NCBI GenBank assembly: GCA_030841105.1
Contig: JAVEDE010000017.1
Location: 1 to 54,326, forward strand
Source: Pyrinomonadaceae bacterium
GTDB lineage: Bacteria > Acidobacteriota > Blastocatellia > Pyrinomonadales > Pyrinomonadaceae
DNA length: 54,326 nt
Reading direction: 5' to 3'
The position numbers and the translations under genes were made by a program. Each line of letters opens with the position of its first letter. Within the stretch, counting starts at the first letter, position 1. The notes under the pieces are model-generated. The model saw only the letters and a program-made list of their open reading frames with translations, was not told the DNA's origin and did not search any database. Below are positions 37,314 to 46,259 of this stretch, piece by piece.

Positions 37314-37901
37314 ATGTCTTCTGCGACGAAGATTGCAGGGCGGGAGAGCGCGCCGGAATCGCCGGGGAATGCGGCGACAGCGACGACGCGGCGACGCGCG
37401 CCCAACTCGCTCGAAGCGCTGACCAAACAAATCAAGGAGACGCTTGACGAGGCGTGGTTGCCGCGCTTCTACCGCGAGCGAATCTTGCCCCTGCGCACGC
37501 GCGCCCATCAGGTTCAGACCGCCCCCACTATCAAACCCGAACAGGTCAGCGTGCAGCACACGCTCCTCGGCGTCGAGTTGAAGATCGGCCGACGCCGCAT
37601 CGCCTGCCCCGATCTGGCGACGGCACGCTATCTCGCCACCTTCGCCCGCGCCGGTTGCGCCGAGGTGGCCGTCCCCTACGACATCTCGCGCATCTCCTTG
37701 CTCGCCGACGAACTCGAATCCGGCTGGCAGCGCATGCTGTTGCTCGTCGAACATCTGGCGGCCGCGCGCGGCAAGGCTTACCGCACGCGCCTGCGCAACT
37801 CTCTCATCACAGACGCGCGCGCCGAGATCGCGTCGGCGGGGGCGGGGGCGGCCGTCCCGCAATTTAACCAGAACACCAAACAACGGCGGCGCGGCGTTTG
37901 A
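37314..37901 (+). CDS. Hypothetical protein upstream of glutamine amidotransferase
   Basis: 195 residues from ATG 37314. The frame is open further back to 37215, but that part is only translated repeat element, so I exclude it. The N-terminal 30 residues are disordered. The middle has a compact pattern (VSVQHTLLGVELKIGRRRIACPDLATARYLATFARAGCAEVAVPYDISRISLLADELESGWQRMLLLVEHL) with mixed strands and helices. The C-terminus is polar. I recognise no family. It overlaps or abuts the amidotransferase gene, suggesting coupled expression. Confidence 0.65.
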   Translation: MSSATKIAGRESAPESPGNAATATTRRRAPNSLEALTKQIKETLDEAWLPRFYRERILPLRTRAHQVQTAPTIKPEQVSVQHTLLGVELKIGRRRIACPDLATARYLATFARAGCAEVAVPYDISRISLLADELESGWQRMLLLVEHLAAARGKAYRTRLRNSLITDARAEIASAGAGAAVPQFNQNTKQRRRGV

Positions 37902-37933
37902 ACATACGTTACCGAACTGTTAAATTATCGGAG

Positions 37934-38863
37934 ATGATGCAAGAAGTTAACCAGACAATCACGCCCATTGATCAAGAGGAACCGCTTCCATTCCCCTTCA
38001 ATCAACGCACCTTCTGCCGCTACGAGCCGATTGAAAAGCGTATCGAAGAGATTCGGGTGCTCATCGTTGACGACCTGCTGCGCGACGAACGCGACCTGTC
38101 GGAGACGGCCGTCAAAGAGTGGGGACGCCGCGCCGGGTCGCACCTTCAACGCGAACGACAAATCGCGGGTCTGGCCGTCGGCAACATCCGCAACAACGTC
38201 TCGCGCCTCGTGCTGCGCCCCGAAACGAGCGTCGCGCACGTCTCGGAAGTCGCCGCCGCCGCCGAAGAGTTTCAGCCGCAGGCCATCGTCTTGAGCGGCA
38301 CGCTCCGCGACTTCGATTACTACCACCCCGACATCATCGAAAAGTTCGGCCGGTTTATTCGCACGACCCGGATTCCCGTGCTCGGCATCTGCGGCGGCCA
38401 CCAACTCGTAGGTTTGGGTTTCGGCGCGCGCGTCGTGACGCTCGACAACATGGAGCAGCACGAGCGGCGCGAGGGGCGACCGTTCGAGTACCAGTATCGC
38501 TTCATTCGCATCACCGAACCCACCGACCCGATCTTCGAAGGCGTCAGCAACCGCGACTCAGGCATCTGGCAGGACTACACCATCGAGGCCTGCATCCTGC
38601 GCGTCTGGCAGAACCACGGGCTGCAACTCAACCACGTGCCCGAAGGTTTCAAGCTTCTCGCCACGGCCTACTTCTGCCGCAACCAGATGATGGTGAAGCG
38701 CACGGACGGGCAACTGATCTACACCGTGCAGTTTCACCTCGAAAAATCTTTCGAGGACTGGGACAAGACGCGCGCGACGCGCTGGGAGCACCCGAACGAG
38801 TCGCGCGACGGCCGCATCATCTTCGAGAACTTCCTGCGCGAATCGCTCAGGCACGCGGCATAA
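37934..38863 (+). CDS. Class I glutamine amidotransferase
   Basis: 309 residues if started at ATG 37934. A TTG at 37898 overlapping the previous stop is possible, and an ATG at 37937 has GGAG three bases upstream. The class I triad is complete: Cys153 in LGICGGHQLVGLGFG, His268 and Glu270 in QFHLEKS. The first 75 residues precede the amidotransferase fold and are not a known synthetase domain. Such stand-alone amidotransferases either supply ammonia to a partner ligase or hydrolyse gamma-glutamyl bonds. The nearby GCS2 ligase and ATP-grasp-like gene point to gamma-glutamyl or amide chemistry, but on opposite strands. A strong terminator follows. Confidence 0.85.
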   Translation: MMQEVNQTITPIDQEEPLPFPFNQRTFCRYEPIEKRIEEIRVLIVDDLLRDERDLSETAVKEWGRRAGSHLQRERQIAGLAVGNIRNNVSRLVLRPETSVAHVSEVAAAAEEFQPQAIVLSGTLRDFDYYHPDIIEKFGRFIRTTRIPVLGICGGHQLVGLGFGARVVTLDNMEQHERREGRPFEYQYRFIRITEPTDPIFEGVSNRDSGIWQDYTIEACILRVWQNHGLQLNHVPEGFKLLATAYFCRNQMMVKRTDGQLIYTVQFHLEKSFEDWDKTRATRWEHPNESRDGRIIFENFLRESLRHAA

Positions 38864-38898
38864 AATTCTCGCCGCCCACTGGAAAGCATCTAAAACGT

Positions 38899-38931
38899 GA
38901 AAGCCCCCGGCACAGTTGCCGGGGGCTTTTA
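38899..38931. terminator. Bidirectional intrinsic terminator
   Basis: A near-perfect stem AAAGCCCCCGGCA / TGCCGGGGGCTTT with a 4-base loop, flanked by A-run and T-run, so it can act on both strands. It sits between the convergent amidotransferase (plus) and carboxylate-amine ligase (minus). Confidence 0.92.
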
Positions 38932-38973
38932 CTTTCGTTGGGAAGGCTTCGCGCTGCCGCACGTGTCACTGCG

Positions 38974-40083
38974 TCAAATGGTCGGGACGTTTTCCATCGT
39001 GCGTTGAATCAGGCGATCAACCACCGCTTCGAGGCTGCTCGTCTCGGCGAAAACTTGTAGTTGCTCGTCGGCCGACGTGCCGCGTTCGAGGATGGTGTGG
39101 ATGTGTTCCACCTCCTTGCGCGAGCCGAGATCGTCGAGCACCTCGTCAACGAATTCGAGCAGTTCGAGGATGAGATCGCGGACGGGCACTTCCTTCTGCT
39201 TGCCGAAGTCAATCATCTTGCCCTGCAAGCCCCAGCGCACCGCGCGCCACTTGTTCTCTTGAATCAACGCGCGGCGGTAGAGCCGGAAGCCGAGATTTTT
39301 CTCGATCAGTTTATCGAGGCGCGCGACGATGGCCTGAAAGAGCGCGGCGATGGCGATGGTGTCGTCAACGCGCGTCGGGATGTCGCAGACGCGGAATTCG
39401 AGCGTCTCGAAGACGGGGTGCGGGCGCACGTCCCACCAGATTTTCCGCGGGTTGGTGATGCAGTTCGTGTCGAGCAGGAGCTTGATGTAACGCTGGAACG
39501 AGGCGTAAGAGTCGAAGTGATCGGGGATGTCTGTGCGGGGAAACTTCTTGAAGACCTCGGAGCGGTAAGACTTGAGGCCGGTGTTGATGCCGAGCCAGAA
39601 GGGCGACGAAGTGGTCAAAGCCAAGACGTGCGGCAGGAAGTAGCGCGCGGCGTTCATGATGTGAATCTGCCGCTCGCGGTCTTTGATGCCGACGTGGACG
39701 TGGAGGCCGAAGATGAGGAGCGAGCGCGCGACCATCTGTAGTTCTTCAATGAGCAGCGTGTAGTGCGGGTCGTCGTAAATTTTCTGCTCGCTCCATTTCG
39801 AGATCGGGTGCGTGGAGGCGGCGACCACTTCGAGTCCCTGTTTGCGCGCGAGCGACGAGACGATGGAGCGCAAATTCGTGATGTCGGTGCGCGCCTCTTG
39901 AATGTTGTGGCAGATGCCCGTGCCGACCTCGATCATTGACTGGATCATCTCCGGCTTGATCTTCTCGCCGAGGAGCATCTTCCCTTCCTCAAGCATCTCC
40001 GAAACGTGCGAGCGCAACTCGCGCGTGTGCGGGTCAACGATCTGAAATTCTTCTTCGATGCCAAGCGTGTATTGCTCGAACAT
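38974..40083 (-). CDS. Carboxylate-amine ligase of the GCS2 (YbdK-like) family
   Basis: 369 residues. The N-terminus YTLGIEEEFQIVDP is the GCS2 metal/ATP motif. Others are VGTGICHNIQEARTDITNLR, STHPISKW, LHVHVGIKDRE and RPHPVFETLEFRVCDIPT. The family forms amide bonds between a carboxylate and an amine with ATP, as in weak glutamate-cysteine ligase activity of YbdK; the true substrates are unknown. Length and motifs are normal. The 150-base gap upstream (40084-40233) shows no clear feature. Neighbouring genes encode an amidotransferase and an ATP-grasp-like enzyme. Confidence 0.93.
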   Translation of the reverse strand: MFEQYTLGIEEEFQIVDPHTRELRSHVSEMLEEGKMLLGEKIKPEMIQSMIEVGTGICHNIQEARTDITNLRSIVSSLARKQGLEVVAASTHPISKWSEQKIYDDPHYTLLIEELQMVARSLLIFGLHVHVGIKDRERQIHIMNAARYFLPHVLALTTSSPFWLGINTGLKSYRSEVFKKFPRTDIPDHFDSYASFQRYIKLLLDTNCITNPRKIWWDVRPHPVFETLEFRVCDIPTRVDDTIAIAALFQAIVARLDKLIEKNLGFRLYRRALIQENKWRAVRWGLQGKMIDFGKQKEVPVRDLILELLEFVDEVLDDLGSRKEVEHIHTILERGTSADEQLQVFAETSSLEAVVDRLIQRTMENVPTI

Positions 40084-40233
40084 AAGTTTTCGCTCTCCTT
40101 AGCAAGACCTGATCTGGGTTGAGCTGGAAGGGGGAAGAAAAATTGAAAACTTTAAAACTTGAACTGTGTCCAACAACCGCTCACACCGTAGCGGCGATGA
40201 CGACCGGCAACCGACACTCACCCGGCCGTCCAT

Positions 40234-40764
40234 TCATACCAGCACTGACTTGATCGTCTCCCAGTCGGGCGTCTCGCCGCGCACCTTCTCGCGCCACAAA
40301 TGGCGCAACGCGCTGAGCGGAGTCGCCGCCGGGGCGTGCAAGTCGAAATGAATTGACCAGAGCGACGCGTCATCTTTCATCCGCAAAAAATGGAGCGCGG
40401 CGCGGGCGCGTCCCGTCTCGCAAAAGCCCGCGGCGCAGTCGCCGTGCCTGGCGAAGCGCGTCGTGAACCGGCCGTGTGCGGCGAGGGCGTCACTGAGTCC
40501 GCCTCGCGCGCGAAGACTCATGCCGACGCCGCCCACGCCGTAGACGTTCTCGATGCGCTCGATCTCGCGCCACAAATTCAACTCGCCGAGGCGGGCGGCG
40601 AACAGTAGCAACGCCTGTTGCTTGTCCGCGGCCAGCGACTCGAACGCGCCCGCGGCGTCGGCGTGCCCGTACAAGCCCGCGAGTTTGTCCGTCAAATCGC
40701 CGCGCAACGCCCCCGGCAGATCGTCCCAGCGCAAACGCGCGTCGCGGTCGCCGTCGCCGCTCAT
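40234..40764 (-). CDS. Hypothetical protein following the PilZ gene
   Basis: 176 residues from ATG 40764, which overlaps the PilZ stop codon by one base (TGATG), so the two are probably coupled. A TTG one codon earlier is also possible. The protein is soluble, rich in Ala, Arg and Leu, with an all-alpha start (WDDLPGALRGDLTDKLAGLYGHADAAGAFESLAADKQQALLLFAARL) and a mixed C-terminal part with His and Cys (FARHGDCAAGFCETG). No family is recognised. Confidence 0.7.
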   Translation of the reverse strand: MSGDGDRDARLRWDDLPGALRGDLTDKLAGLYGHADAAGAFESLAADKQQALLLFAARLGELNLWREIERIENVYGVGGVGMSLRARGGLSDALAAHGRFTTRFARHGDCAAGFCETGRARAALHFLRMKDDASLWSIHFDLHAPAATPLSALRHLWREKVRGETPDWETIKSVLV

Positions 40765-41105
40765 CAAGTCCCGCGAAGCGCGCGGTTCATGATCGAACGA
40801 TCTTTGTCCGACAGGCCGTGGAAGCGCACGCCCACGCCGAGGCCGGGGTTGCTGTAGACTACTTCGGCGTTGACGATCACGTCGCCCTCCGCGAACGGCA
40901 GGCGCAGCGTCAACAGGCCGCCTTCGGGCAAGGGTGTCTGCGTGTTCATGTAGAGGCCGCCGGGGCTGATGTCTTTGGTGCTGGCGACGGCCGTGCCGTC
41001 CGCGCCGTCAAAGAACACGTCAACGATCAGGCGCGAACGGTCGTGCTGGCGACGTTCATCCGCGGGCAAATTCGACGCGTCTTCCGCGCCAGGTTCTTCG
41101 CTCAT
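40764..41105 (-). CDS. PilZ domain protein (cyclic di-GMP-binding)
   Basis: 113 residues from ATG 41105, preceded by a good GGGGAG site 7 bases away; a GTG at 41147 is less likely. The c-di-GMP motifs RRQHDR (RxxxR) and DISPGGLYM (D/NxSxxG) are both intact, and the beta-barrel continues with LLTLRLPFAEGDVIVNAEVVYSNPGLGVGVRFHGL. It is a single-domain PilZ adaptor that could regulate the coupled downstream gene or another partner. The 129-base gap upstream (41106-41234) shows no clear feature. Confidence 0.9.
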   Translation of the reverse strand: MSEEPGAEDASNLPADERRQHDRSRLIVDVFFDGADGTAVASTKDISPGGLYMNTQTPLPEGGLLTLRLPFAEGDVIVNAEVVYSNPGLGVGVRFHGLSDKDRSIMNRALRGT

Positions 41106-41234
41106 ACTCTCACTCCCCGTGCCGGACGAGTTTAGTTGACGAACCACTGCATCTTACCCGAAGCCGCAACGACGCGTCGCACGTTTTCTTGTATCACACA
41201 CGCACGCGCCCGGTCGCTGCTGTCGCGTGCGACT

Positions 41235-42590
41235 TCAATTCTTCTCGCCGATGATGAACGTCGGAACCATGCCGCCGCCCGACGAGACGTTGGCGAGTTC
41301 GGTGAACGACAGGCGCGTGAAGGCCGAGCCGACCTTGCCGAAGAACAGGAGCGGGTCGAGGTCAACGAGTTGCTCCGCGAACTCGAACGTCCCGTCGGGC
41401 TGCAACGCGGGAAACGGTTCGCGCGCCGTGCTCACGCGTTCCTGCAACAAATAGTCGCCGTTCGAGAGCGCGTGGCGCAGGGCTTCGTCCCACCCGATCT
41501 CGTCCGTGTTCCAACCGATGTAAATGCCGTGGCCGCCGTAGTCGTCGTTGGGTTTCAGGACGAGTCGGTCGCGCGAGTTGGCAGCGAATGCGAGGAGGTC
41601 AATTTGTTCGCCGTAGTGATCGGTCTGTTCGGCGCGCACCTTGCGCGTCCACGGCACGTGCAGGCGAATGGCGGCGCGCTCTTCCTCCGTGAAGAGGTGC
41701 GCGTAGCGTTCGTTGGTGAGCACGGCGAAGAGCGCTTTTTTGTGAATCAACTTGGAGCGGAAACTGTTGACCATGCAGATCGCGCCCGCCCTGTAGGCGT
41801 CGAGCAGAGCGGGAAACTCTCCCATGATCGGGATGTACTCGTTGACGAGCAGCCGCTTGTAAACGATGTCAATCTCATCCGCGCCCGCGCGCAAACGGCC
41901 GCCGCTGAATTCCAATTCCTGCGGCGAGCAGACGATGGCATGGTAGCCCTCGCCCGCAAAGTACTCCTGAAACAACTCGAACTCTTTCTGCGTCGGTAAA
42001 TCTTTCAGATCAACGATGGCGATGAGCGGCTTGCTCTCCGGTTCGCGGCCGAGGTATTCGGCGTAAGCGCGCAGCAGCACTTCGAGCATCAGGTGGCGGC
42101 CGTAGAGCGGGCGCACGTTGTAACGCTCACTGAAGCGTTTCATCACGGGCAACTCGGAGAAGATCTTGTAGGCGGCGTCAACGTAGGCGATGCCCGCGGG
42201 GCTTTCGCCGTTGAGTTCGACGAAGCTGTAGGCGTCGTCGGTCAGAAAGGAATCGAGGCGCGCGGTGGGCGACACGGCCGCGTAGCCGGGGTCAATCGAG
42301 ACGAGGTCGCGCTCGACTTCGGTGATGCCGAGTTCGTCGAGCAACTCGTCGTTGCCGACGGCCGCGTCCTTCACCTTCTGGATCGCGCCCCAGACGACTT
42401 CGCAGATTTTTTCGATGCGCGCGAAGTCGGTTTCGGTGACGAAGTGCGGGCGCAGGTAGGGCGAGAGCGGACGCCCGCCGAAGATCAGTTTGGCGCGTTC
42501 CAACCCTTCGTGGAGCATCTTGCGCGACGCCTCGGCCAGATCATTATCCGCCAGCAACTGGTGATAGTGCTCAACAGCTTCGTGTAGCAT
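41235..42590 (-). CDS. ATP-grasp-like ligase, possibly circularly permuted
   Basis: 451 residues. The first 230 residues form an unfamiliar domain (PHFVTETDFARIEKICEVVWGAIQ; SIDPGYAAVSPTARLDSFLTDDAYSFVELNGESPAG). The C-terminal half has ATP-grasp-type strands: FVLKPNDDYGGHGIYIGW (written LVLKPNDDYGG in the sequence), LLQERV and a late Asp/Glu-rich strand FAEQLVDLDPLLFFGKVG. The order suggests one of the permuted ATP-grasp peptide ligases, but I cannot align it by eye. The family activates carboxylates as acyl-phosphates to form amide bonds. It lies near the GCS2 ligase and the amidotransferase. Nothing else assigns a substrate. Confidence 0.7.
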   Translation of the reverse strand: MLHEAVEHYHQLLADNDLAEASRKMLHEGLERAKLIFGGRPLSPYLRPHFVTETDFARIEKICEVVWGAIQKVKDAAVGNDELLDELGITEVERDLVSIDPGYAAVSPTARLDSFLTDDAYSFVELNGESPAGIAYVDAAYKIFSELPVMKRFSERYNVRPLYGRHLMLEVLLRAYAEYLGREPESKPLIAIVDLKDLPTQKEFELFQEYFAGEGYHAIVCSPQELEFSGGRLRAGADEIDIVYKRLLVNEYIPIMGEFPALLDAYRAGAICMVNSFRSKLIHKKALFAVLTNERYAHLFTEEERAAIRLHVPWTRKVRAEQTDHYGEQIDLLAFAANSRDRLVLKPNDDYGGHGIYIGWNTDEIGWDEALRHALSNGDYLLQERVSTAREPFPALQPDGTFEFAEQLVDLDPLLFFGKVGSAFTRLSFTELANVSSGGGMVPTFIIGEKN

Positions 42591-42659
42591 GTCGTCTCCG
42601 TACGAAGATTTACAAAAGCGATTTTTAGATCACGAACGAGTGTGGGGCTAGAGTATCAC

Positions 42660-42800
42660 AAACGGGAAGGCAAAGGTAAAAAGGCAGGGGAAGGGGTCAA
42701 GGGAAAAGGTTAAAGGGGAAAGGCAAAAGAAAGGTGGGAGCGTCGAATGTCTCCCGATTCTCTTCCCCTTTCCCCCTTACCCTTTTCCCTTTACCATTTT
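42660..42800. repeat. Purine/pyrimidine heptad-repeat inverted element
   Basis: A purine arm (about 42660-42735; words such as GGCAAAG, GTAAAAA, GAAGGGG, TCAAGGG, TAAAGGG) is followed by a short core with GGGAG ... CTCCC. A pyrimidine arm (about 42765-42800; CTTCCCC, TTTCCCC, CTTACCC, TTTTCCC, TTTACC) follows. It fills the gap between the ATP-grasp-like gene and the PDZ gene, both on the minus strand. The word length is less regular than in the GTGACAA family. Confidence 0.72.
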
Positions 42801-42802
42801 TT

Positions 42803-44740
42803 CTATTGTGGGCTGTTGTTGCGCGAGAGGTTGAACGAGAGTTTTTCGCCGTCGCGGAGAATGCCGAGCGAGAGTTCGGTGTCGAAGTCGGCGGGAAGGT
42901 TGAAGTTCCAGTTGGCGTCGGAGAAGAGTTGGCCGTTGATTGACTCGATGATGTCACCGGCCTGAATTTTAGTCCCCGCCGCCGCGCTGCCCGGCCGCAC
43001 CGACATGACGAGCAGGCCGTTCTGACGCGCGCCCGAAATCTTCGTCCCAGCCGGTGAAATACGCACGGCTTCCAGCCCGAAGGCGAGCAGCGGTTTGACG
43101 GCCAACCCGCCGTAAGCCTCGCTCGCGGCGCGGTAACGCCCTTCGGCCTCGGCCACGCGCGCGCGCATGAGTTCGTACTCGGCGGAAAGTTTTTGCGCCC
43201 GATCCTCGGTCAGGCGAAACTCCGCCCGCGCGCGGCTTAACTCCTCGCGCAACTGCGTCGCCTTCGGCTCGCCTGTTTGGAGGCGCGCGAGATCAACTTC
43301 CATTTGGCGCACGGCCGTCTCGAAGCGACTCGCGCTTTCGCGCGTCGCACTCACGGCCGACTGCGTGGTGCGTAGTTGCCACTGCGCGGCGCGGAGTTCG
43401 GCGCGCGCCGTGTCCAGACCCGGCGACGGCGACTCGCTCAAACGAACCGCGAGGCTGAGCGGCGCGCTCTCGGCGCGGAGCACGGTGAAGTTGGCGAGCG
43501 TGTTGCCGCCGAGTTCCTTGATCATCAGAGACATGTCTTCGACGCTGCGCACGTCGTGGCGGCCGATGCGCGACACCACGTCGCCGGGTCGCAAGCCCGC
43601 GCGCGCGGCGGGCGTTCCCGGCGCGACCGATGTCAGCAACACGCCGCGCTGACGGGTCAACAGCGTGCGCGCCTGTTCGCGCGTCCAACCGCCCGCGAGC
43701 AACTGTTCGAGCGGCGCGAAGGCAAGCGCATCGCCGCGCGCGCCGAGCCACGGTTGCGGCACGCTGGCGCGTCGCTCCTGCACACGCCGCGCCGCGCCGC
43801 GCACGGTCTCCGCGGACATCACACGCGTCGCGCCCGCGTCGCTCTCCTCGACGATGCCGACGAGCGTGCCCGTCTCACTCAGCGCGACGCCGCCCGCCCA
43901 TTCGGGCGAGACGCGGCCGACTTCAACCGTCACCTCCATCGCCTTGCCCGACGGCGAGCGCCGCACCTCGCGCAACTGCCCCGCCTCTTCGCTCATGTTC
44001 ATGTAGAGCACGCCTTCGTCGCCGACGGGCGCGTCGTCCGGTCGCGGCGTGGCGGCGGGCGCAGGCGGCGGCGCGGGGGCGAAAGCGGCGCGCACCGGCG
44101 CGATCACGCGCACGCGCTGGCCGACGACCGGCGGGACGACTTCGACCTCCGAGACGGGCGCGAGCAAAGGTTTGTCGGATTCGAGCAGCGAGAGTCCGGT
44201 GCTGGCGTCGAGTCCGATGAAGCGCGCGTTGAACTGTGTCCCGTCGGAACGCACGAGCAGCAACCCGGAGTCGCCATCCGTCGCCGAGGGCGCGGGAGAT
44301 TTCGGGAAGCGGAAGGCGGCCGCGAGATTCAACATCTCGGCTTCGGCCTGCGGCAGACGCGCGACGACCGTGCGCCCGTCGGGCAGGATGTAACCGGCGA
44401 CGATGTTGGTGCGGACGAAATTCTCGTCGAAGGTGGAAGCGACGGGCGCGTCGGGCGGCGTCAGCAGGGTGCGCAGTTTCCAACCGCTCAGGCGGTGGAC
44501 GACGGCGATCACCTGGGGCGCGGCGGCGTACATTTTGGGCGGCGTCGCGGCGTTCCTTACCGGGGCGACGGGAAGATGCGGCCGACGGGGCGTGCGCGCC
44601 GTCTGCGCGGGCGCGTCCGTCGCGCCGCACGTCAGGAGCGCGCAAGCGACGATTGATAGAAACAGGCGCGCGCGCCCTCGCCCGCCGCGCGTCGCAACGG
44701 GCGATTCAAGCATTCTCTGTTTTAAGCGATTCGATAGCAC
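42803..44740 (-). CDS. Degenerate HtrA-like protein with two PDZ domains and coiled coil
   Basis: 645 residues from GTG 44740, which overlaps the last base of the preceding stop (TAGTG) and has AAGG upstream. An in-frame ATG at 44713 is possible. A signal peptide (LFLSIVACALLTCGATDAPAQ) exports it. The trypsin-like region (about 75-320) keeps the fold pattern (VAGYILPDGRTVVARL; ASTGLSLLESD; GVALSETGTLVGIVEE) but lacks the GNSGGP nucleophile motif: the matching bases read EWAGGVAL. It is therefore probably not an active protease. PDZ domains lie at about 350-440 (PAARAGLRPGDVVSRIG) and 560-640 (SAAAGTKIQAGDIIESING), with a coiled coil between. It is third in an operon with an ECF sigma factor and an anti-sigma-like gene. 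Confidence 0.82.
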   Translation of the reverse strand: MLSNRLKQRMLESPVATRGGRGRARLFLSIVACALLTCGATDAPAQTARTPRRPHLPVAPVRNAATPPKMYAAAPQVIAVVHRLSGWKLRTLLTPPDAPVASTFDENFVRTNIVAGYILPDGRTVVARLPQAEAEMLNLAAAFRFPKSPAPSATDGDSGLLLVRSDGTQFNARFIGLDASTGLSLLESDKPLLAPVSEVEVVPPVVGQRVRVIAPVRAAFAPAPPPAPAATPRPDDAPVGDEGVLYMNMSEEAGQLREVRRSPSGKAMEVTVEVGRVSPEWAGGVALSETGTLVGIVEESDAGATRVMSAETVRGAARRVQERRASVPQPWLGARGDALAFAPLEQLLAGGWTREQARTLLTRQRGVLLTSVAPGTPAARAGLRPGDVVSRIGRHDVRSVEDMSLMIKELGGNTLANFTVLRAESAPLSLAVRLSESPSPGLDTARAELRAAQWQLRTTQSAVSATRESASRFETAVRQMEVDLARLQTGEPKATQLREELSRARAEFRLTEDRAQKLSAEYELMRARVAEAEGRYRAASEAYGGLAVKPLLAFGLEAVRISPAGTKISGARQNGLLVMSVRPGSAAAGTKIQAGDIIESINGQLFSDANWNFNLPADFDTELSLGILRDGEKLSFNLSRNNSPQ

Positions 44741-45585
44741 TACCACACACCTTGATTCGAGGACATGGACGCTTTGGTATAGGTCGCGCCGGGGCGTTTC
44801 ATCACGTCGCGCGAGCCGAAGGAGACCGAGTCAACCGAGATCGTGCGCGCGCCGCCGCTCGTGTCGCGGAGCAAAACTTTCAACTGGCCTTCCGGCGCAT
44901 CGAGTTGCACCGGGATCAACGCGCCCTCGCTGCGTCGCGTCGCGCCGCTCGCCGCGAATCGAGGGGTCGCGCCCATCAGACCCGTAGAAGTTGACTCCTC
45001 GACTTGAACCGACGCCCTCTCGACGCCCGCGCGCACGGCGACTCGCGGCGAAGCGTTGCGCCGACGCTCCGGCACAACAGAAGTTGTAGAAATTTTCGAC
45101 GAAGCGACCTCAATGCCCGGCCGCGTTTCGCTGTCCGTCGTCTGAACGACGGAAGGCGACACTTCGGCGACGGAAGTTTGCGGCGAGTCGTTGGTCATAG
45201 CTATGGACGGACTCTCCGTCTGCGCCGTCAGCGTCGCGTGCGCGCCCGGCTGCTGCTGTTGATAGTAGAGCGAGGCCGAGATGACGAGCGCGAGGCAGCC
45301 GACCAGAGGCCACGTGAAAGCGGAGGGCGAGAAGTTGAACCAACGCGCGCCGCGCGGCGCGTGCGTGTCGCGCTCCGAGGCCAGACGCGCGCGCATGCGG
45401 AAGTCGAAATCGGCGGGGGCGGAAATTTTCTCCAGCCCGCCGACCAGACGCCGCAGCGCGAGTCGCTCCTCGCCGAAGACGCGGCAAGCGGCGCAACTCG
45501 ACACGTGCGCTTCCGCCGCCTCGCTCAAAGATTCGCGGCGCAAGTCTCTCTCTTCAATCTCGATTTTGCAGTTCCGGCAATTCAT
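44740..45585 (-). CDS. Zinc-finger anti-sigma-factor-like membrane protein
   Basis: 281 residues. The N-terminal domain has a CxxC (NCRNCKI) and the ZAS motif HVSSCAAC (His-x3-Cys-x2-Cys). A membrane helix lies at about 93-111 (PLVGCLALVISASLYYQ). The periplasmic part is Ser/Thr/Val-rich and low complexity, ending in a short beta domain (GQLKVLLRDTSGGARTISVDSVSFGSRDV). It follows the ECF sigma gene by 20 bases. By family knowledge it should bind and hold the sigma factor at the membrane. The stop overlaps the start of the degenerate HtrA gene, whose product could be the periplasmic sensor. Confidence 0.85.
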   Translation of the reverse strand: MNCRNCKIEIEERDLRRESLSEAAEAHVSSCAACRVFGEERLALRRLVGGLEKISAPADFDFRMRARLASERDTHAPRGARWFNFSPSAFTWPLVGCLALVISASLYYQQQQPGAHATLTAQTESPSIAMTNDSPQTSVAEVSPSVVQTTDSETRPGIEVASSKISTTSVVPERRRNASPRVAVRAGVERASVQVEESTSTGLMGATPRFAASGATRRSEGALIPVQLDAPEGQLKVLLRDTSGGARTISVDSVSFGSRDVMKRPGATYTKASMSSNQGVW

Positions 45586-45605
45586 ATTTTTACACTATCA
45601 TCCGT

Positions 45606-46259
45606 CTATAAATAGTTCTGCAACTTGTCACGCAAAAATGTCCGCGCGCGGCTGATGCGCGACTTGACCGTGCCCTCGCTCATCTCCAGGATGCGCCCGA
45701 TCTCTTCGTAGCTGCGCTCCTCGATGTCGCGCAGGACGAGCGGCGCGCGATACTTCTCCGGCAGCGTCGCAATCGCGCGGGCGACCGCGGCGCGGCGTTC
45801 GTCGTCAACCATCGTCACGTCCTGCAAAGGCCGCCTGTCCGCCGGATCTAACTCGGACGGCTCGCCCGATTGATCCTGCGACTGGAAGAAGCCCGTCAGC
45901 GACACGAGGCGGCGGCGTTTGCGCTGGCGCAGTTCGCTGATCGCCAGATTGGTCGCGATGCGGTAGATATAGGTCGAGAAGGCGTAAGTCGCTTGATAGC
46001 GATCCGCCGCGCGGAAGACGCGCAGGAAGGTCTCTTGCGCCAGATCAACCGCCGACTCGTAGTCGTTGGTCAGGCGATAGACGTAGTTGGTGATCTGGTT
46101 GCGGTAACGCCTGACGAGTTCGGCGAAGGCCGCCTCGTCGCCCGTGCGCGCGGCTTCCAGCAGACTGTGATCGGAGAGCGGTTCGGCCACGGCGGTTTGC
46201 CGGGCCACGGACGCCCGCGCGGGGAGAATCAATTCGTCTATAGAGCTAATCGCACTCAT
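45606..46259 (-). CDS. ECF-type RNA polymerase sigma factor
   Basis: 217 residues with both ECF domains: sigma-2 at about 40-110 (AFAELVRRYRNQITNYVYRLTNDYESAVDLAQETFLRVFRAADRY) and sigma-4 at about 155-212 (IATLPEKYRAPLVLRDIEERSYEEIGRILEMSEGTVKSRISRAR). The N-terminal 35 residues are variable. It is the first gene of a three-gene minus-strand operon with an anti-sigma-like protein and a PDZ protein, suggesting a cell-envelope stress regulon. No autoregulatory ECF promoter motif could be identified. Confidence 0.93.
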   Translation of the reverse strand: MSAISSIDELILPARASVARQTAVAEPLSDHSLLEAARTGDEAAFAELVRRYRNQITNYVYRLTNDYESAVDLAQETFLRVFRAADRYQATYAFSTYIYRIATNLAISELRQRKRRRLVSLTGFFQSQDQSGEPSELDPADRRPLQDVTMVDDERRAAVARAIATLPEKYRAPLVLRDIEERSYEEIGRILEMSEGTVKSRISRARTFLRDKLQNYL

